Origin: Acidobacteriota bacterium
Lineage (GTDB): Bacteria > Acidobacteriota > Blastocatellia > RBC074
Direction of reading: 5' to 3'
Assembly (NCBI GenBank): GCA_022072205.1
Contig: JAJVID010000180.1
Span: forward strand, 32,504 to 67,735
DNA: 35,232 nt
In this document: one piece after another, positions 10,664 through 19,998 of the stretch
Position numbering within the stretch: the first letter of the stretch is position 1
Layout: each line of letters opens with the position of its first letter
Made by a program: the position numbers and the translations under genes
The notes under the pieces: generated by a model
Seen by the model: the letters and a program-made list of their open reading frames with translations, nothing else
Databases searched by the model: none
Told to the model about the DNA's origin: nothing

Positions 10664-13600
10664 TCAGAAGACCAGTTTCAGCGCGAACTGGATCAGGCGT
10701 GGCGATCCGGCGTCTGAAATCGTGCCGAAATCGCGCGACGAGGCGTTCATGTTCGGATTGCGAAAACTGGCGTGGTTCCAGACGTTGAACATCTCAGCGC
10801 GAAATTGAATGTTGACCTGCTCGGTCGCCTTGATGTTTTTGAAGAACGACAGATCCCAGTTATGGCGGCCCGGCCCTTTCAAAATGTTCGGCGGCGAACT
10901 GCCATAAACATTGACCGCCGGCGCGGCGAAGATTTTGCCCGGAGTCGGATCGAAGAAGAAATTGCCGGTCACCTGCTGATTGCCGACGACGGTGAAGGTC
11001 TGCACCTTGCGCGGATCCAGGTAACTGACCTGGCCAACCAGATCGGGACGGCGCGAACCGGTGGCCGTTGTGATGCTCGGCGTCAGCCACGCGCCGCCCT
11101 GCGCCTGGATCAGGCCGGAAAGCTGCCAGCCGCCGAGGACCTTGCCCACCAATCCCGTTTGTGTTTTGAAGAACGGCAGGTAATAGACGTAAGACGCAGT
11201 GAAAATGTGGTTGCGATCGAAACTGGCGTGCGAACGCTCGCCGCGATAATTGAGCAGATTCTCAACGCCGTCATCCTGACCGGAAGCGTCGGTCAGAACT
11301 TTCGACCAGGTGTAGGCGAAGCTGTAGGTCAGCGATTTCGAATAGCGCCGCGTCACGCCGACTTGCAGCGCGTGATAGTTCGAGGCCGCGCTGCTCTGGT
11401 ACAAACGGATGGTCGTGAAACCCTGATAGGGACGCAGCGAGTTGATGTTGACCGATGATCCGGCGGCTGATTGCGCGGCGGGAGTGACCTGATTGATGTC
11501 TGGCCGACGCAGCAGATGCCGCCCCTGCGTTGAAACGTAGTTGACGTCAAGCAAGGTCTCGAACGGCAGTTTCTTCTGCACGCCCAGATTCCAGTTGTAT
11601 GTTGTCGGGAAGACGGCGCTCGGATCAATGCTCGTCACCGCGATCGGGAATTGCGCCTGACGGCCGTTGGTCAGATTGTCAACGCTGCCGTTGAAGAGCG
11701 TCACCACGTTCTGGAACGGCGGATTGCCACCAGCCGTCACGGCGATCAGCGAAAGGCGGTCGTAATAGACCGCGCCGCCGCCGCGCAACACGAAATCGCC
11801 CTTGCTGAACGGGTCCCACGAGAATCCGAAGCGCGGCGAGAATTTGTTCTGACTGTTCATCAGGCTGCGCGGCAGGTCTTTGAACAGATTCCGGCCCGCC
11901 GGATCGAGTGGCAGCCGGTGTTGTTCGGTGAATTTGTCGCCGCCGACCACGACGCCGTTAAACGGTACGCCGACGTTCGGACGAAGCTCGCCGGCGCCCG
12001 CGCCGCTCGGAATGACCTGTTGAGCTTTCGATGGATCGAACGCGCCCGGCACGAACGTCGCCAGCGTGTTGCCGGTCTCGTAAGGCGCGCCCAGATGCGT
12101 GTAGCGCACGCCGATGTCGAGCGTCAGATTCGGTCGCGCCTTCCAGGTATCGGCGATGTAGGCTTCGACCTGGTTGTAGCGCGTGTAGCTCCACTTGTCG
12201 TTGTCGCCTTCCCGGTATTGGCGATAGTTGCCGAGCAGGGTGTCGAGCAGCGCGTTGCCGGTCGTGTTGGAATTGCCGCTCGTGCTGAAAGACAAGTCGC
12301 CAACCAGCGTGCCGCCGACGCGCTCGTTCTTGCGATTGCGCAGGTAAAGCATTCCGGTCTTCAGGTTGTGCTTGCCGAGCAGGTGGCTGAAATTATCGCG
12401 GATCGAGCCGTCCCACAACGGCGAATGCGAATTAGCGCGCGAGCCTGAGATTGTCGTGTACCCGGAGATCGCAATCGGCGGGATGCCGTACACGTTCATG
12501 TCATTGTCGTACAGTTCCTTGATGTTCAGCCCGTATGTTTTCGGAAAACGGAAATCGTCATACGGGAAGCGTTCGAGGAACAGATAAGTCGAAACTCCGG
12601 CCAGTTCGTTGACCGTGCGGTCACTGATGATCGTGGTCCAGGTGAATTGGAGGTTCCGCGCCTTGTTGCGCCGCGTCGCGCGGTAGGTCGGGATGTTGCC
12701 CGTCTCGTAAGGCACGGAGTTCGAGCCGGTGTCGTAGATGTAGCGGAACGAAAATTCATTTCGCTGCGAGGGGTTGTAATCGAGCCGCACGAGGTCTTCG
12801 CGGCGGATGTCGCGGTTATCCAGTTGGAAGGTGGCGTTGTTGGCCGTCGCCACATCGTTGTAAAGCAGCGCCTGCTGCTGCATCACATCGAAGATTTTCA
12901 TGATCGCCGCGCCGTTGGCCGTGATGTACTGTTTGGGCAGGATGTTCAGCCCCTGCGGATTGCTGGCCGTTGCGCGCGAAGGATCAGCGATCTGTTTGCC
13001 GCGCAGCGCGACGACGGGGAAGTTCGCGGGGTAGCGCAGCACGGCAGTCGCGCTGACGTTCGGGATGCCCGATCGTTCGGCCAGCGTCGGAAACGTGGCG
13101 CGCCGCGTCGCCGCGTCCACTCGACGTTTGTAATCCTGCCCGCCGAAGAAGAAGAGCTTCTTGCGGTCGGAATTGAATTTGCCCGGCCAGGTGACGGGGC
13201 CGCCCAGGTTCCAGCCGAAATTGTTCAACCGCAATTTTTCGGTCTGCGGCGAAAAGAAGCCGCGCGCGTTGAGCTTGTCGTTGCGGAAGAATTCCCACAA
13301 CGTGCCGTGGTATTTCGACGTGCCGCGCCGCGTCGAGAAATTGACCTGCCCGCCGCCGGTGCGCCCGTATTCGGCGCTGTAGGCGCTCGAAGCGATCTTG
13401 ACCTCGCCGACGAAATCCACGCTGACGTTGTTGGTGATCGAGGTGATGTTGCCGCTGTCCTGGTTGTAACCACCGTCCACCGTCACCGAATTGGACGTGG
13501 CGCGCAGCCCGTTGATGTTGTACGAGCCGATGCTGCCGTATGTCATGCCGCCGCGATCGAACTCGTCAGTCGTCACCGCCACGCCAGGCACGACCATCAG

Positions 13601-14110
13601 CAGCGTCATCAGGTTTCGTCCGTTCAGCGACAGTTCGCGCACCTGGTTGCCGTCAATCAACTGCCCGACCGCGCCGTTGTCGGTCTGGACGTTTTCACCG
13701 GCTGCGGTGATCGTGACTGTCTCGCTGACTTCTCCGATTTCGAGCGAGGGATTGACGCTGGCGCGCTCGCCCGCCGTCAATTGAATGTTGTCTTCGCTGT
13801 AGGCTTTGAATCCGCGATGTTCGACGCGCACGCGGTAAGCGCCGGGCGGCAGATTGGTGACCAGATAAAAGCCGTCCTGATCGGTCGTCGCGGTGCGCTG
13901 CAATGTCGTTTGTTGATTGATGACCGTGACCGTCACGCCGGGCAATGAAGCGCCATTCTTGTCTTTGACGATGCCGGAAACCTGCCCGGTGATGACCTGC
14001 GCCGGCGCCGGCGAATTGAAGAGCGCCACGGCGAGCAAGGCCAGCAGGGCGGCGTAAACGGATCGGGCTGCGATTTCAGTTACACGTTTCTTGTGGTTGG
14101 ACTGATGCAT
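10664..14110 (-). CDS. TonB-dependent receptor, Oar-like (TBDR 1)
   Basis: This 1148-residue outer-membrane protein has a signal peptide ending near PAPAQ (residue 38). A carboxypeptidase-regulatory-like beta-sandwich follows at about 40-130 (GIVKDKNGASLPGVTVTV and GFYLVTNLPPGAYRVRVEHRGF). The plug is at about 140-260 (VRELSLNGRNLMTLLMVVPGV, with NGLRATSNSVTVDG). The barrel ends in RLIQFALKLVF, a C-terminal phenylalanine signature. The ATG at 14110 is chosen because GGAGG lies 8 bases upstream; the frame is open further upstream without a ribosome site. There is no SusD-like partner, which is normal for Acidobacteriota Oar-type receptors. A FadR/GntR-like palindrome lies about 100 bp upstream. 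The ligand, probably an oligosaccharide or other large nutrient, is not evident from sequence. Confidence 0.92.
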   Translation of the reverse strand: MHQSNHKKRVTEIAARSVYAALLALLAVALFNSPAPAQVITGQVSGIVKDKNGASLPGVTVTVINQQTTLQRTATTDQDGFYLVTNLPPGAYRVRVEHRGFKAYSEDNIQLTAGERASVNPSLEIGEVSETVTITAAGENVQTDNGAVGQLIDGNQVRELSLNGRNLMTLLMVVPGVAVTTDEFDRGGMTYGSIGSYNINGLRATSNSVTVDGGYNQDSGNITSITNNVSVDFVGEVKIASSAYSAEYGRTGGGQVNFSTRRGTSKYHGTLWEFFRNDKLNARGFFSPQTEKLRLNNFGWNLGGPVTWPGKFNSDRKKLFFFGGQDYKRRVDAATRRATFPTLAERSGIPNVSATAVLRYPANFPVVALRGKQIADPSRATASNPQGLNILPKQYITANGAAIMKIFDVMQQQALLYNDVATANNATFQLDNRDIRREDLVRLDYNPSQRNEFSFRYIYDTGSNSVPYETGNIPTYRATRRNKARNLQFTWTTIISDRTVNELAGVSTYLFLERFPYDDFRFPKTYGLNIKELYDNDMNVYGIPPIAISGYTTISGSRANSHSPLWDGSIRDNFSHLLGKHNLKTGMLYLRNRKNERVGGTLVGDLSFSTSGNSNTTGNALLDTLLGNYRQYREGDNDKWSYTRYNQVEAYIADTWKARPNLTLDIGVRYTHLGAPYETGNTLATFVPGAFDPSKAQQVIPSGAGAGELRPNVGVPFNGVVVGGDKFTEQHRLPLDPAGRNLFKDLPRSLMNSQNKFSPRFGFSWDPFSKGDFVLRGGGAVYYDRLSLIAVTAGGNPPFQNVVTLFNGSVDNLTNGRQAQFPIAVTSIDPSAVFPTTYNWNLGVQKKLPFETLLDVNYVSTQGRHLLRRPDINQVTPAAQSAAGSSVNINSLRPYQGFTTIRLYQSSAASNYHALQVGVTRRYSKSLTYSFAYTWSKVLTDASGQDDGVENLLNYRGERSHASFDRNHIFTASYVYYLPFFKTQTGLVGKVLGGWQLSGLIQAQGGAWLTPSITTATGSRRPDLVGQVSYLDPRKVQTFTVVGNQQVTGNFFFDPTPGKIFAAPAVNVYGSSPPNILKGPGRHNWDLSFFKNIKATEQVNIQFRAEMFNVWNHASFRNPNMNASSRDFGTISDAGSPRLIQFALKLVF

Positions 14111-14206
14111 GGTGAATTCCTCCGAAGGTGACCGCCTCGGAACTGCAAGCGGCGAGTTGTCAGGATGTATACGCGGAGTGTGCGAGGCTAAAGTAGCTGA
14201 ATTTTC

Positions 14207-14219
14207 CTGGTCTGACCAG
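14207..14219. promoter_or_regulatory. FadR/GntR-like palindromic operator
   Basis: CTGGTC-T-GACCAG is a perfect 6+1+6 palindrome, 97 bp upstream of the TBDR 1 start. It resembles the TGGT-N-ACCA type sites bound by FadR-subfamily GntR regulators. No GntR gene is in the window, and no good promoter was found next to it, so the regulator is unassigned. Confidence 0.45.
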
Positions 14220-14294
14220 AGCGAAAGGGAAAAAGAGATAGGCTCATTCAGAACGAAATGGAAAGCGCGGGGCGGGCAGAAAATTGATAAAGGC

Positions 14295-14371
14295 TTCAAC
14301 GCAAAATGACAAAGGGCCGAAGACATGAATAATGCCTTCGACCCTTTGTCATTTTGTCACTCTGCGTTGAA
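14295..14371 (-). terminator. Long hairpin after TBDR 2
   Basis: Nested perfect arms: TTCAACGC (14295-14302) with 14364-14371; AAAATGACAAAGGG (14303-14316) with 14342-14355; CGAAG (14318-14322) with 14336-14340. In total 27 bp pair around a 13-nt loop, with an 8-nt bulge on one side. It begins right at the stop codon of TBDR 2 (minus strand) and lies upstream of TBDR 1. There is no long U-tract, so it may be a stabilising or termination hairpin rather than a classical terminator. Confidence 0.65.
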
Positions 14372-17300
14372 TCAGAACGTCAGCCGCAAAGCCATCTGAA
14401 TCTGCCGTGACGTTCCCAGGCCGAGCGTTCGCCCGAAGGTGTTGAAGATTTTGCCGAAGTTCGGCGTCCCGAACGTGGTGTTCGGTTGATCGAAATTCGG
14501 GCGATTGAAGATGTTGAAGATCTCGGCGCGATACTCCAGCTTGAAGCGCTCGCTGATCTTCATATCCTTGAGAACCGAAACGTCAATTTGTTTGAAGTTC
14601 GGTCCGAAGAACGTATTGCGTCCGAGATTTCCGAACGTGCCCGCAGCAGGCATGCTGAAGGCCGCCGGATTCAGCCATCCATCCGGCCCTCGGTTCGCCG
14701 CGTACGGGCTTACGCCCACGACGGCGTTGGGCCGTTGATTGGTGAAGTTGCCGTTGCCGAAAGTGTTCGTGCCGATGAAGACCGTGTTGGCGATGCCGCT
14801 GCGCAGAATGCCGAGCGCCGCCAACTTCCAACCGCTGGCCAGAAAACCGCCGACGCCCGTGGCGTTCCCGAAGAGGCCGTGCCCACGCCCAATCGGCAGT
14901 TCATAAAGCACGTTGAAGTTCACAGCGTGGCGGATGTCGCCGCTGGAATTTCCGCGCTCCGCGCGGAGGTTGTTGTTGTTCTGAGGCTGGGCCGAGAAAA
15001 GCCCCTGATCCTGCACGTCGTCAATGGCGTGCGCCCAGGTGTAATTGACATCGTATTGCAGTCCCGTGCTGAGCCGCCGTTTAAACGAGACCTGCAACGC
15101 GTGGTAGATGTTCTGTCCGGTCGCGGTCTCGATGTTGATGTTGGTGAACTTCGCGTTCGGACGCCGGCCAAGCGCCGGGTCGAAGAAGTTGATGTTCAGA
15201 TTTCGCCGCAGATTGAGGCCGTGATTGCCGAGGTAGGAAATCTGGATCGCGTCGTTCCTCGTCAACTCGCGCGCCACCGTCAGGTTCCAATGCTGAACGT
15301 AAATGTCGCGCTTGATCCAATCGAAGCCGGCGACGGTCGGGAGCGGCCGCGTGCCTTGCGAGAGGAACGGATCGAGCGGAAACGCCAGGGTCGGAATCGT
15401 TTGCCGAACCAGCGTCGTGTTGCCGGGGATGTTGTTGATCGGAACCGAATACGAGCCGAAGCCGACCGGATAAGCCTGCCAGAAGATGCCGTACCCGCCG
15501 CGCACAATCGTCTTGGAATCCGGCTGCCAGGCGATGCCCAGACGCGGGCCGAAGTTGCGCGTGTTGGTGCGGAAGAACGGGGTGTCTGTCGTAGCCAGGT
15601 CTCCGGTGCGAGTGTCAAAAGTTTGCGCGCGCTCCTGCGGGTCATAAGGTGGCGTCGCGACATCGTAGCGCAGGCCGTAATCAATCGTCAGCCCCTGTCG
15701 CGCCTTCCAGGTGTCCTGAATGAACAGGCCCAACTGCGTGGCGCGCGTGCCGCTGCCAGGATTGCCGACTGTGTAGCTGGCTGACGCCGCGCTGTTGTTG
15801 ATGAAGTCGGTTAGCGATGTGTAGGTGATTGTCGAAGTATCAATGTTGCGGCGGTTAATTCGGAACCGGTGGATGGAGCCGCCCCATTTCAAGGTGTGCG
15901 CGCTGAGCGTGTAGCTCATCGTGTCGCTCAACTGAATGACTGTGTTGTTGGAAATCGTGCGCCCGCGCGTGCCGGGTGACGCCGTCAAGCCGGTGACGGT
16001 GATCTGCGGGTACGGCGTGTCGGAGATGATCCGGCTGCCCCAGCGTTGGAAGCCGGTCAGGAATTCATTGACCAGTTTCGACGAGAAGATGTGCTGGTGA
16101 CGGATCGCCACATTGGAGGTGCGAACCGGAATGTTTTGGAAATCCGACACACCCAGCGCGCTCGGTGTGACCCCGAAGAGCGGGCCGAAGACGTGCGTGT
16201 CGTTGACGTTCACCCGCACGTAAGCCGAATCGCGCTCGGAAAAGTTGTGATCCACTTTGACGCTGGCCGTGTCTTCGCGAATCTGCGAGGTCTGCGAGGT
16301 GGTGAAGTTGTCCACCAACGAATTGGATGTGCGCGAAGTACCGCGCGGGAACATATCCAGAATCGGTCTCAGCGCTGGCGATTTCGCCAGCGCCTGGGTC
16401 CGCAATTCCTCGCTCGGAACCGTTCCCGTGCCGGTGATCCCGACGCGCTGCCGCGAGCCTTCATAGTTGACGAAGTAGAAAGTCTTATCCTTGATGATCG
16501 GCCCGCCGATGTTCCCGCCGAAATCATTGAAGCGGAAAGGCGGTTTCGGCCCCGTGTTGGCGAAGAAATTGCGCGCGTCGAGCGCCGAGTTGCGGAAGTA
16601 TTCGAAGAGCGCGCCATGAATCTGGTTGCCGCCCGATTTGGTTGCGACGTTGATATATGACCCGGAAGCGCGCCCGTATTCGGCGTTGTAGTTGCTCGTT
16701 TGGACGCGGAACTCCGCAATCGTGTCCAGGCTCCCGGTCAACAACCGCGCGCCGCGCTCGAAGCCATTGGCCATATAAGGCTGATCAACGCGTGAGGCGT
16801 CAATGCCGTCAATCTGAAACTGGTTGTGCACCGTGTGCAGCCCATTGAATGACAGGTCAGCGATGAAATTGCTGCGCGCCACCGCGCCGGGAATGAGCAG
16901 GCTGAACCGCGCGTAGTCGCGCCCGTTGATCGGCAGTTCGACCAGCGATTTGTTGTTCATCACGCCGCCGCTGGTCTGTGTTGACTCGATGGTTGAGGCT
17001 TCTCCCGTGATCTGAACCACTTCAGTCACTTGTCCGGCCTGCAAAACGAAATCAACCGAGACGGTCGCCGCCACGTTGACCTGCACGTCATTGTGGGCCT
17101 GAGTCTGAAACCCCGCATGCTCCACCACGACTTTGTAGACACCCACCGGAATGTCGGCGATGACGTAGCGGCCCTGCGAATCAGCGGTGGCCCGCCGCTG
17201 CTGGCCGTTGGCGATATTCTGCGCCGTCACGGTGGCTCCGGGGATCACGGCCTGAGACGAATCCAGCACCTGACCGGTGATGCGCCCAGCCGTCTGCGCG

Positions 17301-17410
17301 CTTACCGAATCGGCGATCACGCATATCACCCCAAAAATCAGGAGGTACATTATTCCTCGATTCAGCGAACGATATGACGAACTATGAAATTGCATTTTTT
17401 GATATTGCAT
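14372..17410 (-). CDS. TonB-dependent receptor, Oar-like (TBDR 2)
   Basis: This 1012-residue receptor has a signal peptide (hydrophobic run ILYLLIFGVICVIA-like near residues 20-38, ending VSAQ). The carboxypeptidase-regulatory-like domain is at about 40-125 (TGQVLDSSQAVIPGATVTAQ, GRYVIADIPVGVYKVVVEHAGF). The plug contains LVELPINGRDYARFSLLIPG and the barrel ends RQIQMALRLTF. The ATG at 17410 has a close GGGAGAGG; an earlier frame opening at 17467 lacks one. It stands alone between the sugar operon downstream hairpins and the 14295-14371 hairpin, so it is probably monocistronic. Its sequence differs clearly from the other receptors here, so it is not a recent duplicate. Ligand unknown. Confidence 0.92.
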   Translation of the reverse strand: MQYQKMQFHSSSYRSLNRGIMYLLIFGVICVIADSVSAQTAGRITGQVLDSSQAVIPGATVTAQNIANGQQRRATADSQGRYVIADIPVGVYKVVVEHAGFQTQAHNDVQVNVAATVSVDFVLQAGQVTEVVQITGEASTIESTQTSGGVMNNKSLVELPINGRDYARFSLLIPGAVARSNFIADLSFNGLHTVHNQFQIDGIDASRVDQPYMANGFERGARLLTGSLDTIAEFRVQTSNYNAEYGRASGSYINVATKSGGNQIHGALFEYFRNSALDARNFFANTGPKPPFRFNDFGGNIGGPIIKDKTFYFVNYEGSRQRVGITGTGTVPSEELRTQALAKSPALRPILDMFPRGTSRTSNSLVDNFTTSQTSQIREDTASVKVDHNFSERDSAYVRVNVNDTHVFGPLFGVTPSALGVSDFQNIPVRTSNVAIRHQHIFSSKLVNEFLTGFQRWGSRIISDTPYPQITVTGLTASPGTRGRTISNNTVIQLSDTMSYTLSAHTLKWGGSIHRFRINRRNIDTSTITYTSLTDFINNSAASASYTVGNPGSGTRATQLGLFIQDTWKARQGLTIDYGLRYDVATPPYDPQERAQTFDTRTGDLATTDTPFFRTNTRNFGPRLGIAWQPDSKTIVRGGYGIFWQAYPVGFGSYSVPINNIPGNTTLVRQTIPTLAFPLDPFLSQGTRPLPTVAGFDWIKRDIYVQHWNLTVARELTRNDAIQISYLGNHGLNLRRNLNINFFDPALGRRPNAKFTNINIETATGQNIYHALQVSFKRRLSTGLQYDVNYTWAHAIDDVQDQGLFSAQPQNNNNLRAERGNSSGDIRHAVNFNVLYELPIGRGHGLFGNATGVGGFLASGWKLAALGILRSGIANTVFIGTNTFGNGNFTNQRPNAVVGVSPYAANRGPDGWLNPAAFSMPAAGTFGNLGRNTFFGPNFKQIDVSVLKDMKISERFKLEYRAEIFNIFNRPNFDQPNTTFGTPNFGKIFNTFGRTLGLGTSRQIQMALRLTF

Positions 17411-17490
17411 TGAACCTCTCCCTATAGTTTTTGCTCTGTTTCCAATTGGATCGAAATGCGCCAGCAAGTCAGCGCTGCTCGCTTCAGCAG

Positions 17491-17532
17491 ACGTCAGCCT
17501 AACCTCGCGCTTGGCAGGTAATTACGTCAGCC
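17491..17532. repeat. Short direct repeat upstream of TBDR 2
   Basis: ACGTCAGCC occurs at 17491-17499 and again at 17524-17532, 33 bp apart, near CAGCC/GGCTG and CTGCT/AGCAG mini-palindromes. It lies in the 438-bp gene-free stretch 17411-17848, which otherwise holds the TBDR 2 leader and two hairpins. It could be a regulator site or the relic of a small mobile repeat. Confidence 0.35.
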
Positions 17533-17587
17533 GCCGGCTGCTACAGAATTCAAGAGAATATTTCGTCGAAAACGAACAGGATCAAAC

Positions 17588-17702
17588 CACGAAGATGCGA
17601 AGAAGACGGAGATGGTTGAAAATTGAAGACCGCCCTACAGGCAATGACGCGATCTTCAATTCTTGATCTCCAACCATTTTTCGCGCTTTTCGTCTCTTCG
17701 TG
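17588..17702 (-). repeat. Long imperfect intergenic hairpin
   Basis: Arms pair in blocks: CACGAAG (17588-17594) with 17696-17702; ATGGTTG (17612-17618) with 17671-17677; AATTGAAGA (17621-17629) with 17653-17661. The arms between these blocks are similar but gapped. The position is 3' of the SDR gene and upstream of TBDR 2. It has the same design (purine-rich arm, long stem) as the hairpins at 10601 and 31864. Confidence 0.6.
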
Positions 17703-17779
17703 ATTTATTTTTCTTGAGAGTTATTACGCGCGCTGCGTTGCGCCGGTTTCGGTTTTCCGTTCGCTGGATTGAAAACCAA

Positions 17780-17806
17780 CCTGATCTGTTATTCAGACCT
17801 ATCAGG
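17780..17806 (-). terminator. Likely terminator of the TBDR 3-SDR operon
   Basis: CCTGAT (17780-17785) pairs with ATCAGG (17801-17806), and CTG/CAG pair inside. On the minus strand the hairpin is 43 bases after the SDR stop and is followed by TTGGTTTTC. The U-tract is short, so confidence is moderate. Confidence 0.4.
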
Positions 17807-17848
17807 CTCTTGAGTATGTCGAAATATCGTTATTGATTAGCGCCAACT

Positions 17849-18634
17849 TTAAAGCGTTCGCAGATGGAAACCGCCGTCCACGTTGAAGACTTCTCCCGTC
17901 GAATAAGGGAAATCGCTGCGCGCGATGGCCGCCACCGCGCGCCCGATGTCTTCAGGCAGTCCCCAGCGGCGGATCGGCCAGGCGCCTTGTTCGATCATGC
18001 GGTCGTATTTCTCCTTCACGCCTTCGGTCATGTCGGTGGCGATCACGCCCGGCCGCACTTCGTAAACGTTGATACCGTATTCGGCGAGCCGCGCGGCGTA
18101 GAGCGCCGTCATCATCGCCAGTCCCGCTTTCGCCAAGCAGTAATCGCCGCGATTGACTGAAGCGGCGTAAGCCGAAACCGATGTGACCGTAACGATGCGC
18201 GGCGGGCCGAAGGAGTTCGCATCGCCGCGCTGGACTTGACCGATCATTTGCCGCGCTACGATCTGCGTCAAAAAATACGGCCCTTTCAGATTGATGTTGA
18301 TCAGGCGGTCGAATGATTCCTCGCCGGCTTCCAGCAAATCGGCTCGCACGTTCGGCGCGACGCCAGCGTTGTTGACCAGCAGATCAATGCGGCCGTAAGC
18401 GTTGATCGTCTCCTGAACCAGATGTTCGCGGTCGGCTGAGGCGGAAACGTCGGCGCGCACGGCGACGCCGTCGCCACCTGCTTCACGCACAAGCCGCAAA
18501 CACTCTTCAGCCGCATTGGCGTTGCCAGCGTAATTGATGACCACCGCGTGGCCGAGCTTCGCCAACTCAATCGCGATGCCGCGCCCGATGCCGCGACCCG
18601 CGCCCGTCACCAGAGATACAGGCCGGTTACTCAT
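17849..18634 (-). CDS. SDR-family oxidoreductase
   Basis: This 261-residue classical short-chain dehydrogenase/reductase uses NAD(P)H. The cofactor motif TGAGRGIG is at residues 10-17, NNAG at 88-91, and the catalytic Ser152, Tyr165 and Lys169 (YCLAK) are present. The end ([12 protein letters not shown]) is typical. General annotation would call it a 3-oxoacyl-ACP reductase. Its place as the last gene of a glycan operon makes a sugar dehydrogenase more likely; with a fucosidase and a mutarotase in the same regulon, L-fucose or another deoxysugar or uronate derivative is a reasonable guess, not shown by sequence. Its ATG overlaps the GH88 stop (ATGA), so the two are translationally coupled. 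The start has GGAG upstream. Confidence 0.9.
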   Translation of the reverse strand: MSNRPVSLVTGAGRGIGRGIAIELAKLGHAVVINYAGNANAAEECLRLVREAGGDGVAVRADVSASADREHLVQETINAYGRIDLLVNNAGVAPNVRADLLEAGEESFDRLININLKGPYFLTQIVARQMIGQVQRGDANSFGPPRIVTVTSVSAYAASVNRGDYCLAKAGLAMMTALYAARLAEYGINVYEVRPGVIATDMTEGVKEKYDRMIEQGAWPIRRWGLPEDIGRAVAAIARSDFPYSTGEVFNVDGGFHLRTL

Positions 18635-19884
18635 TGAGACTCCTCCGGCGAAGGCAGTTCCTCTTCGGTCGGGCCGTCCTGCCATTGGCGCGCCCAGGCG
18701 GGCAGCGAATCTTCAGGGTAGGGCTTTACACTTTGAGGCATTGCCCGCCGTCGCAGCGTCTTCAACGCCTTGTCGAGCGCTTCGACGAAGAAGTATTCGC
18801 CGAACATCACAGCTTCATGAACGCCCAGATTTTTGTGAATGTGATAGACCCCGCCGTTCAGGATGCCTTCAAAGCCGGGCGTCAAACTGCCCAGATATTT
18901 TTCGGAGAGCGTGCGAAGCGAAGTCAGCGCGAACTCGCGGTAGGCTCGCGCGCGGACGCTGTCCGGCGCGGCGTCGGCCAGATCGAGCAATCCCGAAGCG
19001 GCGATGGCGCTTGCGGAAGTATCAACCTGCGTGCGCGCAAGCGGCCCGCTGTCGGGCGCGTCGTAATCCCACGGCGTCACGCCATCCGCAGGCGTGTTCG
19101 CCAGATAGTATTCGGCGTTGAGCATCGCCGTCTCAAGATACTCGGCGCGGCGTGTTTGCAAATACGAACGCGTGAAACCGTAAAGCGACCAGGCCAGACC
19201 ACGGCTCCAGCACGAATCGCCGCGATAACCCTGATGCGTTGACTGCTTCAGACATTCGCCGGATTCCAGATCGAACATCGCTTCGTGCGAAGTCGAGCCG
19301 TCGCCTCGCACAAGCCGACGCCGCGAAGTCAGACAATGTTTGTGCGCGATGTCCAGCAATCGCTCATCGCCTGTTTTCAATCCCGCATAAAAGATCGTTC
19401 CGACATTCATCATAATGTCTATGAACAACGACGCGGGTTCGACGAACGAACGCAGGTATTGCCCGTTCTCCATAAAGCGCATCGCCATCGTTTTTCCCGC
19501 TTGAATCAGCAAAGGCTCGATGCGTTCGGCGGGGCCGCCCAGCCCGATCCAGCGCAGATGCGTCGAGAAGAAGAGAAAGCCGAGATCGTGAACAGCCCGG
19601 TCATACTGGCGCTGTTCGAGCGGCGTGGAGTAAGCGATGGCCTTGTCGAGCCACGCGTCATCGCCGGCCGCTTCAGCGAAGATGAACATCAGGCCTGGAT
19701 AGAAACCATCGCACCAGTGAGTCCAGCGTTTGCGGTCGTGACCGAACCGGCCTTTGACGGTGTACATCGGATAGTAATCGGATGGATATTTTTGCAGCAG
19801 CGACTTGACCTGACCTTGCGCGAAATCGAATGCGGTTTGCAGCGTGTTGCGAAGCGCCTCCCGCTCCGGCGTCGAATTCGACAT
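18631..19884 (-). CDS. Glycoside hydrolase family 88 (unsaturated uronyl hydrolase)
   Basis: This 417-residue (alpha/alpha)6 enzyme removes unsaturated uronic acids left by polysaccharide lyases from the non-reducing ends of oligosaccharides. Family features are the aromatic [11 protein letters not shown] near 54-64, Asp100 in AVHDLGF and Asp156 in FIDIMMNVG, which match the two aspartates needed in characterised GH88 enzymes. [25 protein letters not shown] residues (split here as [13 protein letters not shown] then LAWSLYGF) and PWDYDAP follow. No signal peptide is visible, so it probably acts in the cytoplasm. The ATG has GGAGG 10 bases upstream. It is coupled to the SDR gene and lies 114 bp after the beta-propeller hydrolase. 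GH105 is the nearest alternative. Confidence 0.87.
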   Translation of the reverse strand: MSNSTPEREALRNTLQTAFDFAQGQVKSLLQKYPSDYYPMYTVKGRFGHDRKRWTHWCDGFYPGLMFIFAEAAGDDAWLDKAIAYSTPLEQRQYDRAVHDLGFLFFSTHLRWIGLGGPAERIEPLLIQAGKTMAMRFMENGQYLRSFVEPASLFIDIMMNVGTIFYAGLKTGDERLLDIAHKHCLTSRRRLVRGDGSTSHEAMFDLESGECLKQSTHQGYRGDSCWSRGLAWSLYGFTRSYLQTRRAEYLETAMLNAEYYLANTPADGVTPWDYDAPDSGPLARTQVDTSASAIAASGLLDLADAAPDSVRARAYREFALTSLRTLSEKYLGSLTPGFEGILNGGVYHIHKNLGVHEAVMFGEYFFVEALDKALKTLRRRAMPQSVKPYPEDSLPAWARQWQDGPTEEELPSPEESQ

Positions 19885-19998
19885 TTAAGTTTTCCTCCAA
19901 ACAGGGATTATTCTTTGCCGGTAATCCAACCCGAAACGCCCGCACAAATCAAGGTTGCGTCAACAGATCACGAGCCAGCGGATCATTAGATAGAAGAG

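Noticed and set aside
12647..13948. A 433-codon plus-strand frame opposite TBDR 1
   Set aside because: Composition is typical of a shadow frame (Arg/Val/Ala-rich with no motifs), and the minus strand encodes a clear receptor.
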